Assembly: GCF_030272615.1 (NCBI RefSeq)
Contig: NC_081415.1
Coordinates: 368,078,667 to 368,142,666 of the forward strand
Reading direction: 5' to 3'
Length of the DNA: 64,000 bases
From: Cryptomeria japonica
Lineage: Eukaryota; Streptophyta; Pinopsida; Cupressales; Cupressaceae
The position numbers and the translations under genes are program-made. The notes below the pieces were generated by a model. The model was not told where the DNA came from. It saw only the letters and a list, made by a program, of their open reading frames with translations, and ran no database searches. Below, piece by piece: positions 34,571 through 44,556 of the stretch. The stretch's first letter is position 1, and every line of letters begins with the position of its first letter.

Positions 34571-35848
34571 TTAGTTTGTCGGTTCTGATATTTCCACACT
34601 AGGTGCAGAAACTGGTTCCTCTTCCAACATTATTGGTTTCCTCTTCCAGGTTTTGTTCATGTCCGCTTGAACTGTTTCAACATCAATTCCTCCTTCCTGA
34701 GTGACTGGTATATCATCAGATATACTCTTTCTGCTTCTACAAAATCTTTCAATGTGACCCAGTTTGTTGCAGTGATAGCAAACCAATCCAAGTGCTCTCC
34801 AAGGTCCATTGTTCATGTTTCCATTCTTCCTTCTGCATGTTGCAGCAGTGTGACCATGACCATGACAGATCATAAAATTTGTTCTCCATCCGGTTGCCGC
34901 TTGATAGTCACCACTTCTTGGCTAATGATTGAAGACATTAAACCGATTGTGATTCCGGTTCACAAAAGGTTCAGGACCAACTCCTTGGGTCCTTTGAGGA
35001 TATCTTCCAGTGTCATTCATGACAGACCTGCATTCAAATGCTCTATACCCATACTTGTTGCATGCATAACAATGACCATTGAACTTATTGGATCTAGGTA
35101 CATTGTTAATAAAGTAAGGAAAATTATTGTAGGCTTTGCTCCCACATACATTGGCAGTGTGTCCTTCTTTAAGACAGTTAAAGCAAACAGGCTTGAATTT
35201 TTGCTTATCTTTTCCTTTGAATGTCAGTTGCTTCTTTGATGCTTCAGCATTTGTTCCTGAGAATTATCCTTCCTCATGTCTAGAGAAACCAAGTCCACTG
35301 GTATTCTTTACCGGTCTAGCCGACTCAAGCTTTTGCTCTAGCTTGACAGTACTTTTGCTAAACTTAGCAAGTATTTCCTTTGACTCAGAGAGTTCTTTGG
35401 AAATAGCAGCATTTGTTTCCAACAGGTTTTCATTCTCAGAGATTGTAGTGTTTAGTTCTCCTTGCATGTCTTCCTTTTCCACCTTGCTTGCATGGAGTTG
35501 AGCATTTAGGGCACTCATCTCTTGTTTCAACTTGGAGATCTCAAAATCTCTTTCTTTCACTAGGTCTTCAGTTTTTCTTCGGTTCTCAATCTCTTGACAC
35601 ATCTGGATAGTCAGTCCTTCCAACTCCTTTCTCAGGTTGGAGTTTGATTCATTCAGCTTATTCACTTCTGCAATTAGGGCTTCCATATCTGCTTCATCTG
35701 TAGAACTATTTTCAGACAACTCCATCAGCTTTTCTACATGTTCTCTCCTTTTTGCTTGAGATGCCTTGTATTTGACCATAAGATCATCATAGGCTTGCTC
35801 AGAGTGAGTGAGTCGTTGAGTAAGTTCCCTCAAGGTGTATTCCCCCAT
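34571..35848 (-). pseudogene. Coiled-coil protein with four zinc knuckles (gag-like), element E
   Basis: The start is ATG 35848 (MGEYTLRELTQRLTHSEQAY), only about 35 bases after the primer site. Residues 1-190 are a heptad-rich Glu/Lys/Leu coiled coil. Then come CFNCLKEGHTANVC, CYACNKYGYRAFEC, a third knuckle with its first Cys lost (CHGHGHTAATC) and CYHCNKLGHIERFC, followed by an acidic tail ending SEISEPTN-like at 34571. In-frame stops lie at 35264-35266 (TAA) and 34922-34924 (TAG), both of the C-to-T type. The usual UBN2 gag domain is missing. The closest relative in the window is the middle of F gag. It probably binds nucleic acid and self-assembles. Confidence 0.75.
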
Positions 35849-35882
35849 ATCTCTTTCCAAGTGGTTAAACTTATAGAAAGGT

Positions 35883-35896
35883 AGGCTCTGATACCA
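35883..35896 (-). other. Primer-binding site of copia E
   Basis: The minus strand reads TGGTATCAGAGCCT, the initiator tRNA-Met site, two bases from the LTR end. Confidence 0.92.
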
Positions 35897-35898
35897 AT

Positions 35899-37031
35899 TG
35901 ATGAATACTAAGAGGGGGGGTGAATTAGTATACCAAAAAACATTGCACTTAAACACTTAAATAGTCTAAAGATAAACCAGTAAAACAGTTTAACAGATAG
36001 ACCGGTTATCACACATGCAAACCAAAATGCAAATAAAGCATTCACCCACAAAGCAATACAACCATAACACCATATATTTGATGTGGAAACCCAAATGGGA
36101 AAAACCACAGTGAGATGGAACTCACAAGTCACTATCTGCAGAATAGAAACCAGACCGGTTAAGGTTAGACTGGTTAAGGTCTTACAATGTTCTTCACCAG
36201 AACAGATCCTCTTAGGAATCTCAATCTCTGTTAGGAGATAAGTTCGATCAAGGACTACCTTGCTAGAGGATTTTAGATTCACAGAGGTGAACCACCTTGT
36301 TAGAGGATTTTACAAAAGGCTTTTGGGCCTACCCGGTTAAGGGCTACAGACTTGTCAAAGATGTGAGTAATCAACAAGTGTTTGATCTATCTGATAGCAC
36401 AGACTGCTCGGTTAGATCCTTTATAGCTCGTTCTTAATGCACTCCTACATTACTTCAATCTTTTGCACATTCATATTCTTTTCAACTCCTCAACCACCTT
36501 AAACCCTAGCAACAACATAAACCCTTTCAGCAACAACCTAAAACCCTAGACATGATGTCCTTTTAAAGGAATCTGATTTCATTTTGGTTCAATAGGATTA
36601 CATTTCAATTTTCTAGGTTCAATGAATCTAGACATGCTCAGTAGCATGACACAAGAAGCACCGCCAGTGTGTCGGCACTGTCAAACAATCGGTGGATTGG
36701 TAACTCATCACAAAATGTCGGTTGGTAACTCATCACAGAGCATTACCGGTTAATACAAAAAGCCGGTTGCCGGTTTGACAAAAATGAAGACTGGTAGAAA
36801 TGTGTTATGCTGCTTTAAATCCTCGTACCGCTTGAGGTCAACATGTCGCTTTAGACCGGTAAACACATTCTGCAAAACATCAATAGTCTAATGACTATAA
36901 TACAACATACCTACAACATACCGGTTGAAACAAATACCGGTTGTGCTCTAACTCATACATATAAAGAGGATCTTAATGCAAGTGTGTGTCCATCAATGAC
37001 AATCACAACATGAACATCGAGAATGCCAACA
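35899..37031 (-). repeat. 5' LTR of copia E
   Basis: It is about 1133 bp; on the minus strand it starts TGTTGGCATTCTCG and ends TTCATCA. It has the ATTCA-plus-C-run motif (seven G on the plus strand, 35914-35920). It also has the TTTGGGTTTCCACATC motif near 36085 and a perfect hairpin with CTAACA loop at 36224-36239. CCGGT words are frequent, as in F and the solo LTR. Confidence 0.85.
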
Positions 37032-37550
37032 TATTATTTATTTAATAACATTTCTTCTATTAAATAAATAGATTGAAATTTTTATTTATTTAATTCATTA
37101 TCATTTTCTTCTATTTTTTTATTAATTAATTAAATATTCATTATTTAATTAATTAATATTTCATTATTCTTCTTTATTAAATAATTTAAAATTATTTAAT
37201 TATTCACCTTTTTTACCTCACCTTCTTCCACATCAGCTTATCTTATATGGCTAAATAAATTAATTTTTCTTATTTATTAAATTAGCTATATTGAATTCCT
37301 AACTTCTATTTCCTAGTTAAGAGGAGGAAGACACTTAGTTGTCCTCTTACTCCCTATATTCTCTCCACTACTCCTACTTCTTTGGAGGAGGTTGTGTCCA
37401 CCTCATCCTGGTCAAACTCCACTTGTCCTGCATTTCCTAAATCATCTCCAACTATCCTATATTCTTGGAGTTCCTAATTGTTGTCAACTCTAGCAAGCTA
37501 CCACTTGGATTTCTCTCCCACCCTTTCCTCCATCTTCTATGTTAATGAGG
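37032..37550 (+). repeat. 3' LTR of element G, left part
   Basis: It aligns with 16503-17035 of the 5' LTR and is cut at the left by copia E and at the right by the solo copia LTR. The remainder is at 39203-39758. Confidence 0.75.
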
Positions 37551-39202
37551 TGTTGGCATTTGGCATTAATGATACAGATGCGGGTGATGTAGTTGAAGAT
37601 GAATGACTGAATTGGTAGAGGATAGAAGTCTATTTGTGATGAAGAGATTGAGATTTTGTGATTAGATGACCTGATCAGTTATTTGTGTTGTCATTGATGG
37701 CAACTGATGTCAAATGATGGTTACTAATGTTCCTGGTGTTTTGTTTTGTCATCTAAGTGATTTGGTTTATCGGAAGATAGGGTTTACCGGTAGATAACTG
37801 AAGTCTGTGAAATAGGACTTTAACTGGTAAAGCAAAGATGTTTTGGTTGAATCAGACGACTGGTGATGATTGATGATTTGCAATTTGGAAGATGACCTTG
37901 TATCATGGAAAGGAGTATCTGATCAGAACTAAAACTTGTGAAGATTACCGAAAGGCATGTTTCAAATTTCTGATGAAGTTTTGCTAAGGTTTTACTAGGG
38001 TTTAAAACCGGTGAAGATATCATCAAACAGGTAATGATTTTTGTTATGGCGGTGATTGACGATGAGTCGACATGAAGGTGATAACACGGCACAACCCACG
38101 TGAAATGATTTGATTGCTATGTTGGTGCTATTCAAGTAAGAATTACTTGGGAATAAACGAAATGCTTAGTGGAGTGTTTCGAGGTTTTGACTTTGGTACA
38201 GATTGGATTTTCTGATGGGTTACGATCAACCAATGGTTGATATTGCATTGTAATTTAATGTAGTGATCTGTATATCAATATGTGATTATCGCTTATGATT
38301 TGCATTGTAAATTCAAGATGTAATTAAGGTTTAGTGGCCAACCTAGTTGAGATGGCTATTTAGGATGACACAGTTGATGTTTATGGTGTCAGTGGTCTTA
38401 GAGAATGTGTTGAGCCATCCAAGTGAAGTGTGAGATCTTCTTGATAGTTGCAGAGTGTTGAGAATAACTAGATCTGATCAAGCAAGCAAAGAAGTGCAAG
38501 TAATACATCACTTTTTCAATGTTGCTCCCTAACAGTAGCAGCAAGGTAAATCCCTTAACTAGGTAGGTCCTAATAGGCCTTAAACATTTAAATCCCCTAA
38601 TAAGCCAGCTCTCAAAAGAGTGTTAAATCCTCTCATTAGGTTGATCCTAACAGATCATCAAGCTTCTAACTGGGCTGCTAGGCAAATCCCTTAACCAGGT
38701 GACTCCTAACAGGGCATACTTCAAAAGAGTATAAATATTTGTGGGTGCCAACTTCCACCATGGTTTTTCCCTATTTGGGTTTCCACATCAAAAACTTATG
38801 GTTTTCATGTGTGGAATTTTTTTCATGTGATGTTCTTGTTTATGTTTCATTTCATGCATTATTTCTAGGACACCGATTATGATGTTTTATCAGAGGTTTA
38901 TCAAAGGTTATCGGTATTGATAAGAGTTGATAGAGAAAAGTGATTGATCTGATAAGATAAGTTCGTAAATGATCAAATCTATATGATTAAGTGGTGAAAG
39001 AATTGATTGATGTGGTAAATGATTTGATTAATGTGTTAAGCAAATATGATAAAGAGGTTTTTAGATCTTATAAAAGATATTTTTTAAATGGTTTCAGATC
39101 TTATATAAGTTTGTTTTTTGGTTTAAAGTTTCATTTCATCATAATACTGATTCACCCCCCCCCCCCTCTCTCAGTATTAACCAGATCCTCATAATATTAA
39201 CA
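37551..39202 (+). repeat. Solo copia LTR
   Basis: It is about 1652 bp, from TGTTGGCATTTGGC to TTAACA, inserted in the LTR of G, which resumes directly after. Flanks TGAGG and CAAGG agree in three of five bases, so the duplication is decayed. It has hairpins at 38642-38657 (TGATC-CTAACA-GATCA) and 38716-38732, the TTTCCCTATTTGGGTTTCC motif near 38764, and a C12 run at 39155-39166. No internal copia sequence is attached, which fits loss by LTR-LTR recombination. Confidence 0.88.
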
Positions 39203-39758
39203 CAAGGAACATCTTCCATATTTTTCTCTCAAATTCCAACCAATTATTCATAGCCATTAAAATATCAACATTTACTCACAACCGTTGATCTTTGCGACGT
39301 GGGATTTTTCTCATGAAATTCTATAAAAAGAGCATTTCTCCAGCAATTTGGAGCTAATTATCATCTTTCACTCTAGTTATCTTCAGATCATTTGCAACAT
39401 TTTCATAGTGTGCCTTTTCCTTTCGTTTTAGCTATTTTTATATAGTTTGCATAATCATTTTAGCTTGCATCTAACATTTAGATACCACAATTCCATTCAT
39501 CTATTGTCATCTTGAAATTAAAAATTAATGTAGTCTAAGAGAAATATCAGCAAGCAAGATCGAAGGTGATAGAATGGAACAACAAGTGGAGGTTTATTAG
39601 ATTTAATATTTCTCTTTTATTTTGTTTCATTGGTAATCTAGGATTTTGGTATTGTGGTATCTTAACAATCTTGCAGGTTTTTCTTTGATTTTTTCTAGGT
39701 CACACACCAACCACTTCTTGATGCAACTCATGAGCATGGAACCAATCTATGGTTCTGA
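39203..39758 (+). repeat. 3' LTR of element G, right part
   Basis: It resumes the alignment with 17036-17545, including a TATA box at 39322-39329. After CTAGGT at about 39700 there are 56 bases with no counterpart in the truncated 5' LTR. The edge at 39758 is set by the CTAGT duplication. Confidence 0.6.
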
Positions 39759-39763
39759 CTAGT

Positions 39764-39894
39764 ATTGTAGTTTTCAAGGTCCCATTTCTCTAAACACTCC
39801 AATTGTTGTGCTACCAGCCTTCCCAAACTTTTCTCATATACATCTTGTTGCTAGTGTTTCCTCCTCCAGTGAGTATGAAGAAGAAGAAATAGAC
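39764..39894 (+). pseudogene. C-terminal fragment of an unknown ORF
   Basis: A frame ending EYEEEEID and TAG at 39892 reads back as protein-like text (NTPIVVLPAFPNFSHIHLVA). It begins right after the G duplication and may continue the fragment at 16004-16443 in a shifted frame. The family is unrecognised. From here to 40139 I see nothing else. Confidence 0.3.
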
Positions 39895-40139
39895 TAGGCC
39901 CTTTTTCTTTTTATATGCTATAATATGTCTTTCTAAAGGCCTAAGAGCCACCTTTTAGATTAAAAATATAAATATTACTAGTATAATGAAAATATGACTC
40001 TTTTGGCTTGCATTTCGTTGTGTTGTGTCTAATTTGTGGGGAATATTTCCTTTTATTGTTGACTCAAACTCAAAACTTCACTACTATACATGGATTTATA
40101 TTTTTTTATTGTATTTACAAGGCTAATTAGAAAACACAC

Positions 40140-41373
40140 TTAATAGAACAATTTAAGATGGAACCCATTTATGAGGATCTCTAACAGCTCACCCTCTAAA
40201 GTTTCTAGCTCAAATGCATTATGTTTCTTGCACTGACTGATATGAAATGGACCTTCCCATAGAGAGTCAATTTTTTTATGTTATCCCAATTTGGCTGCAT
40301 GCTTGTTATAACACAAGGTCTTCGCACTTAAAATTGGGGTCTAAGGTCTTTTTGTCGAACCACTTTTTGACTACTTGTTGTTGGGTATCCATTACTTCAT
40401 GTGCTTTCTTTCAGTGCTCCTGAAGCTCAAGCAATTTTGCTAACCTAACATCCATTGCTCTATTTTCCTCAACATTTAAGGACATTAATAATTGTAACGT
40501 CAATATTTTCATAGAGATGGGAAGCACAACCTCCTTCCCATAGACCAGTTCATACGGTGACACTTTTAATATCTGCTTTGGAGTGATTTGGTCAACCAAG
40601 ACTGTTGTCTTCAAATTTTTGTACCATTCCCTTTTGTGTTTTGACTCAATCCTTTTGATTAGCCTAATTAGGTTCTTATTTGTTGATTCCACAAGACCTT
40701 TACCCTATGGGTAGTAGTTTGAGGATGTCTTGAGAAATATTCCCTTGTCTATCGTGAACTAGTAAATTTCAAAGCCTAAGAAAGCTCTGAAATTGTCAAA
40801 GATGATGGTTTTTGTAGCCCAAACCTTGCAACCAGTTCCCCTAGAAAGTGTAGGATCTGTGCCTCTGTTGCATTCTTCAAGGGGACCGCTTATGCCCATC
40901 TAGTGAAGTAGTCTATCACCATTAGTATCCATTTGTGTTTATAACTTGAAGACAGGTGGATCATGGTGATGAAATCCAAACCCCATTATGCAAAAGGCTC
41001 ATCTACCATAATAGGATTAAGAGGCATGGCCATATTCTTTGTTTTCCCTACAAATAATTGGCATTCCTTGCATGATCTGATTAATGAATGAGATTCATTA
41101 AACACATTAGGCCAAAAATATCATGCACACATGATCTTGATAGCAATGATCTTTGCAGAAAAATGTTTGCTTGTCAGGTCATTATGACACTCATGGAGAA
41201 TTTTCTTTGCTTTCTCTGCATTTACACACCTCAGGAGAACTCTATTAAAATTCCTCTTAAATAGCACCCCTCTAACAAGTGTATAACCATTTTTCTGTAA
41301 TCTATAGAATCTCTATTTATAGGGAGGGAGACTTGCGAGATATATACCAATCTGCATAAAGGTGATCCTATTG
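40140..41373 (-). pseudogene. Integrase of gypsy element C
   Basis: Read from 41373 down: an N-terminal part, then a zinc-binding region (HECHNDLTSKHF and SCKECQLF near 41190-41050). The core begins WGLDFI near 40975. The later core has frameshifts around 40800. The segment SPYELVYGKEVVLPISMKIL lies at about 40570-40510, and a C-terminal end (LEGELLEILINGFHLKLFY) reaches the stop at 40140-40142. Element B sits just upstream of the zinc region. Its role would be insertion of element DNA; it is inactive. Confidence 0.8.
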
Positions 41374-41378
41374 ATATG

Positions 41379-42390
41379 TGTATACACCTAAAAATGGTTT
41401 GAAGATATTTAATTAAATAAGCAATTATTTTATTAATCTCCCTCCCCAATTTAATTGAATTCACTAAGCAATTTGATTAAATTCCCCTTTTCATCTACCT
41501 ATTAATAAATCTAAGGATTTATTTAATATGTTCATTCCAATAATCCCCTTTAATTAATTAATTCTCCCCATCAAATACATTTCTTCTAAATCCTTTAATT
41601 AATTAAAATAAATCAAATTCATGAGTTGTTGAAATTAATTATCCTTTTCCTATTATTTGAATTTTTAAAGTCAAATTCTCCTGACTTTTAACCACCTAAC
41701 CTAACCCCTTCTAAACCTAACCCATTCCATTTACCCATGTTCCCTTTCATCCAGCCTCTTCTAGGAGCTTTGTGACACTTGTCACTAAGTGTTCCCTTTC
41801 ATCTAAACCCCTCTAGAAGCCTCTTGACACTTGTCACCATAGAGATGACAGATGTTCCCTTTAATCCAATCCCCTTTGTCATCCTCCTCCAATTTAACCA
41901 TTGATATCTTCAGATCAATCTTGATCATTGATTCTTGCCACATCACCCCTAGCCTTGGAAATCCTATAAATAGACCTCATTTTGGAGCAATATGGATCCT
42001 ATCTCATTCTCATCTTATGCATTATTACTATAGGCATCTAAATTATAGCTTGTCATTCTTTAGCAATGTTATCATGTTCAATCTTAGCTTAATCGCATCT
42101 TCATTCTAGCTTATTTTCTAGAATTATCATGAAATCGTGTAGCTTAATCATGCTATCATTGCTATATCATGCATCTTCATCATTTAAATCCTCTATTTAA
42201 GTGTAGTCAAGTCACTGGAATTTGCATAACCAGATCTAAGAGCAAAATTCATACTCACATTTACTAGGAGGCGATAGATCGCTTAGCTATGGTTTTGTCT
42301 TTCTTTGATTTAATTCACTAACCATTACTTGTAATGATTTATTAATTACATTTTGTTTATAGGTACAGGTACACTTCACAGAGCACGACA
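41379..42390 (+). repeat. 5' LTR of element B
   Basis: It begins TGTATACACCTAAAAATGG and ends GAGCACGACA. A TATA box, TATAAATA, lies at 41965-41972 and is matched at 50592-50599 in the 3' LTR. The first third is dominated by TTAATTAA words. TTTATAG lies 28 bases before the end and looks like a splice acceptor. Confidence 0.95.
41965..41972 (+). promoter_or_regulatory. TATA box of LTR B
   Basis: CCTATAAATAGACC is unchanged between the two LTRs, while their surroundings differ at several sites. Confidence 0.65.
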
Positions 42391-42393
42391 TTT

Positions 42394-42410
42394 TGGCACC
42401 CACCGTAGGG
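42394..42410 (+). other. Primer-binding site of element B
   Basis: TGGCACCCACCGTAGGG differs from the A2 site at two positions, G-to-A both times. It starts three bases after the LTR end. Confidence 0.85.
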
Positions 42411-42479
42411 CCGGAATCATCACTTTTGGCCTCTTAATCTTCAACAAACTTCATCTCTGTCCGGCTCTGGTTCAAAAAT

Positions 42480-44040
42480 TCATACGAGTTGCCTTTTCAT
42501 CTCGTACAAACTTCCTTTCAGCCTAGGATGACACCTCATCCTAACTCATACTAGGTATAAATGTGTGTCGTACGAGGTTCTATGTTGCAAATTCTTTATT
42601 CGTACTAGGTCTAAAGTTGTGTCGTATGAGTCTATTTCTTGCAAATTCTTTACTCGTACTAAGCATAATTTTGTGTCGTATGAGATGGTTTTAGCTTGTG
42701 TCAAAGGTCTAAATATTTTTTGTACTATCTAATAAATCATGTCGTACAAGTTTCTGCATCTGTGATTTTTTTGATAAACTGTGTGTTAGGGTTTTCTTAT
42801 TCTAATCTGAAATTTTCTAACACTAACCCTGACTGGTTTATGAGATTTTTGGTAGCCTAACTCTTTTCTGCAAGACGATTGACGAAGATACGCTTGTCAA
42901 AGACATAATTCAAAACACAAATCAATGACTACTAATGGATCTATTTTGCAGGTTGCCTATGAATCTGACTAAACTTTGTGTACTCATTAAAGTTTTCTAG
43001 GCACACTTCAATTTTGCTAAAGGAAATGAACAATCATGTATTTCGTGTCTTTGATGATAGGTGAGTATGCGCTCACCTTTCTTAGGTGATTAGAAAGATA
43101 GACTCATCTTTTGCTTTCATTAGTGCATTTCTTTAGCAGGCCTGCCCTCCCGAGGAGTAATATCTCTTAGCCATTAAGGCCGGTGAGAGGGGAACAACCT
43201 AAGTGGGAATGGCTAACGCCAAGTAATCCAACCCACTATAAAATAAATATGTGTTTGATTAAAATCAAAGCAACGGTAGTGCTCAGGAATAGCTCTCCTC
43301 CATACCTTCGGGTATATCAAACCTTGGTTTTCAAGGCTGGGAGACCTCTTAATTGAGTTTATACCCCAATGCGTCGAACGGATCCCTTACTAGTGTTGGT
43401 TAAAATAGAAGCTACCTGATTCACCTCCAAAAGGGTGATAATCTTTGTGCAAGAGAGATAGTAACTCTCCCAAGACACTTGCCATATCGTGCCCCCATTA
43501 GCGTTTGGAGTAGGATAATACGGCATTGAGAATCCATTGCGTGAGACTCAGCGGTTGTATTCTGATTAGCTATTGGGTGTGTACCTAAGTCAGCAAGCAA
43601 AGGTTTTCATTCTCAGCCAACTTCCTTAGGGTTTAGCATGCTTGGAGTCACTTATCATATCATGTGTTTGTTGTCTATTCATCCCTAAATTGACAAATCA
43701 GACATCCAAAAACTGGAAGACATAAACAAAACATTAAACTTCAGTTATCAAAATTCAACCAAAGAAACATTTCTATCTCTGCTCTGTTATCTGTCGTACG
43801 AGTTAGGATCTCTATCGTACAAACCTGTTTGCATAAAATCTTGTGTCATACTACACAATATTTTATGTCATACGAGTCAGTTGTTTTGTCGTATGGTTCA
43901 CAAAAGTGTCATACGAGCCTCTGCTTTTTACATGAAAACTTTTGGTTTGTCATACAGACTCATATCTTGTGTCATTCTAAACTGCATATCCTGTCGTATG
44001 AAACTCTGCATTTGTCAGTCCAAAGTTGTGTCTTACATGC
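42480..44040 (+). repeat. TCGTACGA-like palindromes in leader B
   Basis: About fifteen variants such as GTCGTACGAGG, GTCGTATGAG, CTCGTACAAAC, GTCATACGAG and TCGTACTA are spread over two clusters. These are 42480-42760 and 43795-44000, on either side of the conserved leader block. Many sit in a TTTGTGTCGTAYGAG context. Changes are mostly CG to TG or CA, as expected from methylated cytosine decay. Confidence 0.65.
43131..43700 (+). other. Conserved leader block, copy in element B
   Basis: It is the counterpart of 3700-4295. It includes a GTGGG...CCCAC stem (about 43203-43243), a small ATACC-TTC-GGTAT-like hairpin near 43303 and CCTTG-GTTTT-CAAGG near 43323. It ends at GGAGTCACTTATCATATC. It does not code in any frame I can support. 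Confidence 0.75.
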
Positions 44041-44556
44041 CTATTTCAGATTTGTCATTTTTGCCTGATCAATTTGCAGTAAACATAGACACCTATTATC
44101 TGTCAATCTATGCTTAGATTGTCATCTTGGTTCACTTGGTTGAGTTATCATCCATCAAAATTAGACTTAAGAAAATATACACCTTGATATTTTCAAAGTG
44201 CTCACCCTTAACAAGTTCAAGATCTAAACATCTCAAAGTGCATTATCACCCTCTTTGATAAACTGATCACTCAAACATAGTTTCTCATTAGGATCAATCA
44301 TCCTTTATCATGAAACTAAAACATTTGGTCAGGATAACCTTGTCCCACATCATAGGATATATCGTTCCTACTGGACTTGGTTCTTATCAAATCACCATCA
44401 TTGCACTCTTAAACCGAAGATCGAAAAACTTGCAAACTTTTAAACACTTGAATTCTCTTTTAGTGTCATATCACTCTATTTCCTTGAAATTAATTGTTGA
44501 TCACTTATCAAAACAAACTTTTGGACAATCGAATCCTAGCAAAATAACACACGTGT

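Larger units (their letters stand above)
34571..37031 (-). mobile_element. Minus-strand copia element E, no pol
   Basis: Reading down from 37031 there is an LTR, a Met-type primer site and a 425-codon gag-like ORF that ends at a normal stop, 34571. Protease, integrase, RT and the second LTR are absent in the window. It sits 40 bases inside the 3' LTR of G: right of 37031 the G LTR continues at its TTATTTATTTAAT. The left edge is uncertain. It may be a non-autonomous form or a deletion product. Confidence 0.7.
16463..39758 (+). mobile_element. Ty3/gypsy Tat-type element G, broken by nested insertions
   Basis: I read one element from the LTR at 16463 to the interrupted LTR ending near 39758. 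Flanking CTAGT occurs at 16458-16462 and 39759-39763. Between them lie the leader, gag-protease-G-patch (18893-22167), RT to integrase (28418-32078) and a long 3' region. Copia H/F, copia E and a solo LTR are inserted. The order RT, RNase H, second RNase H, integrase is the Tat mark. The LTR pair is judged the same family by a long alignable stretch (16503-17545 against 37027-37550 plus 39203-39705). The 3' edge is less sure, because it ends in GA and not CA. Confidence 0.6.
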
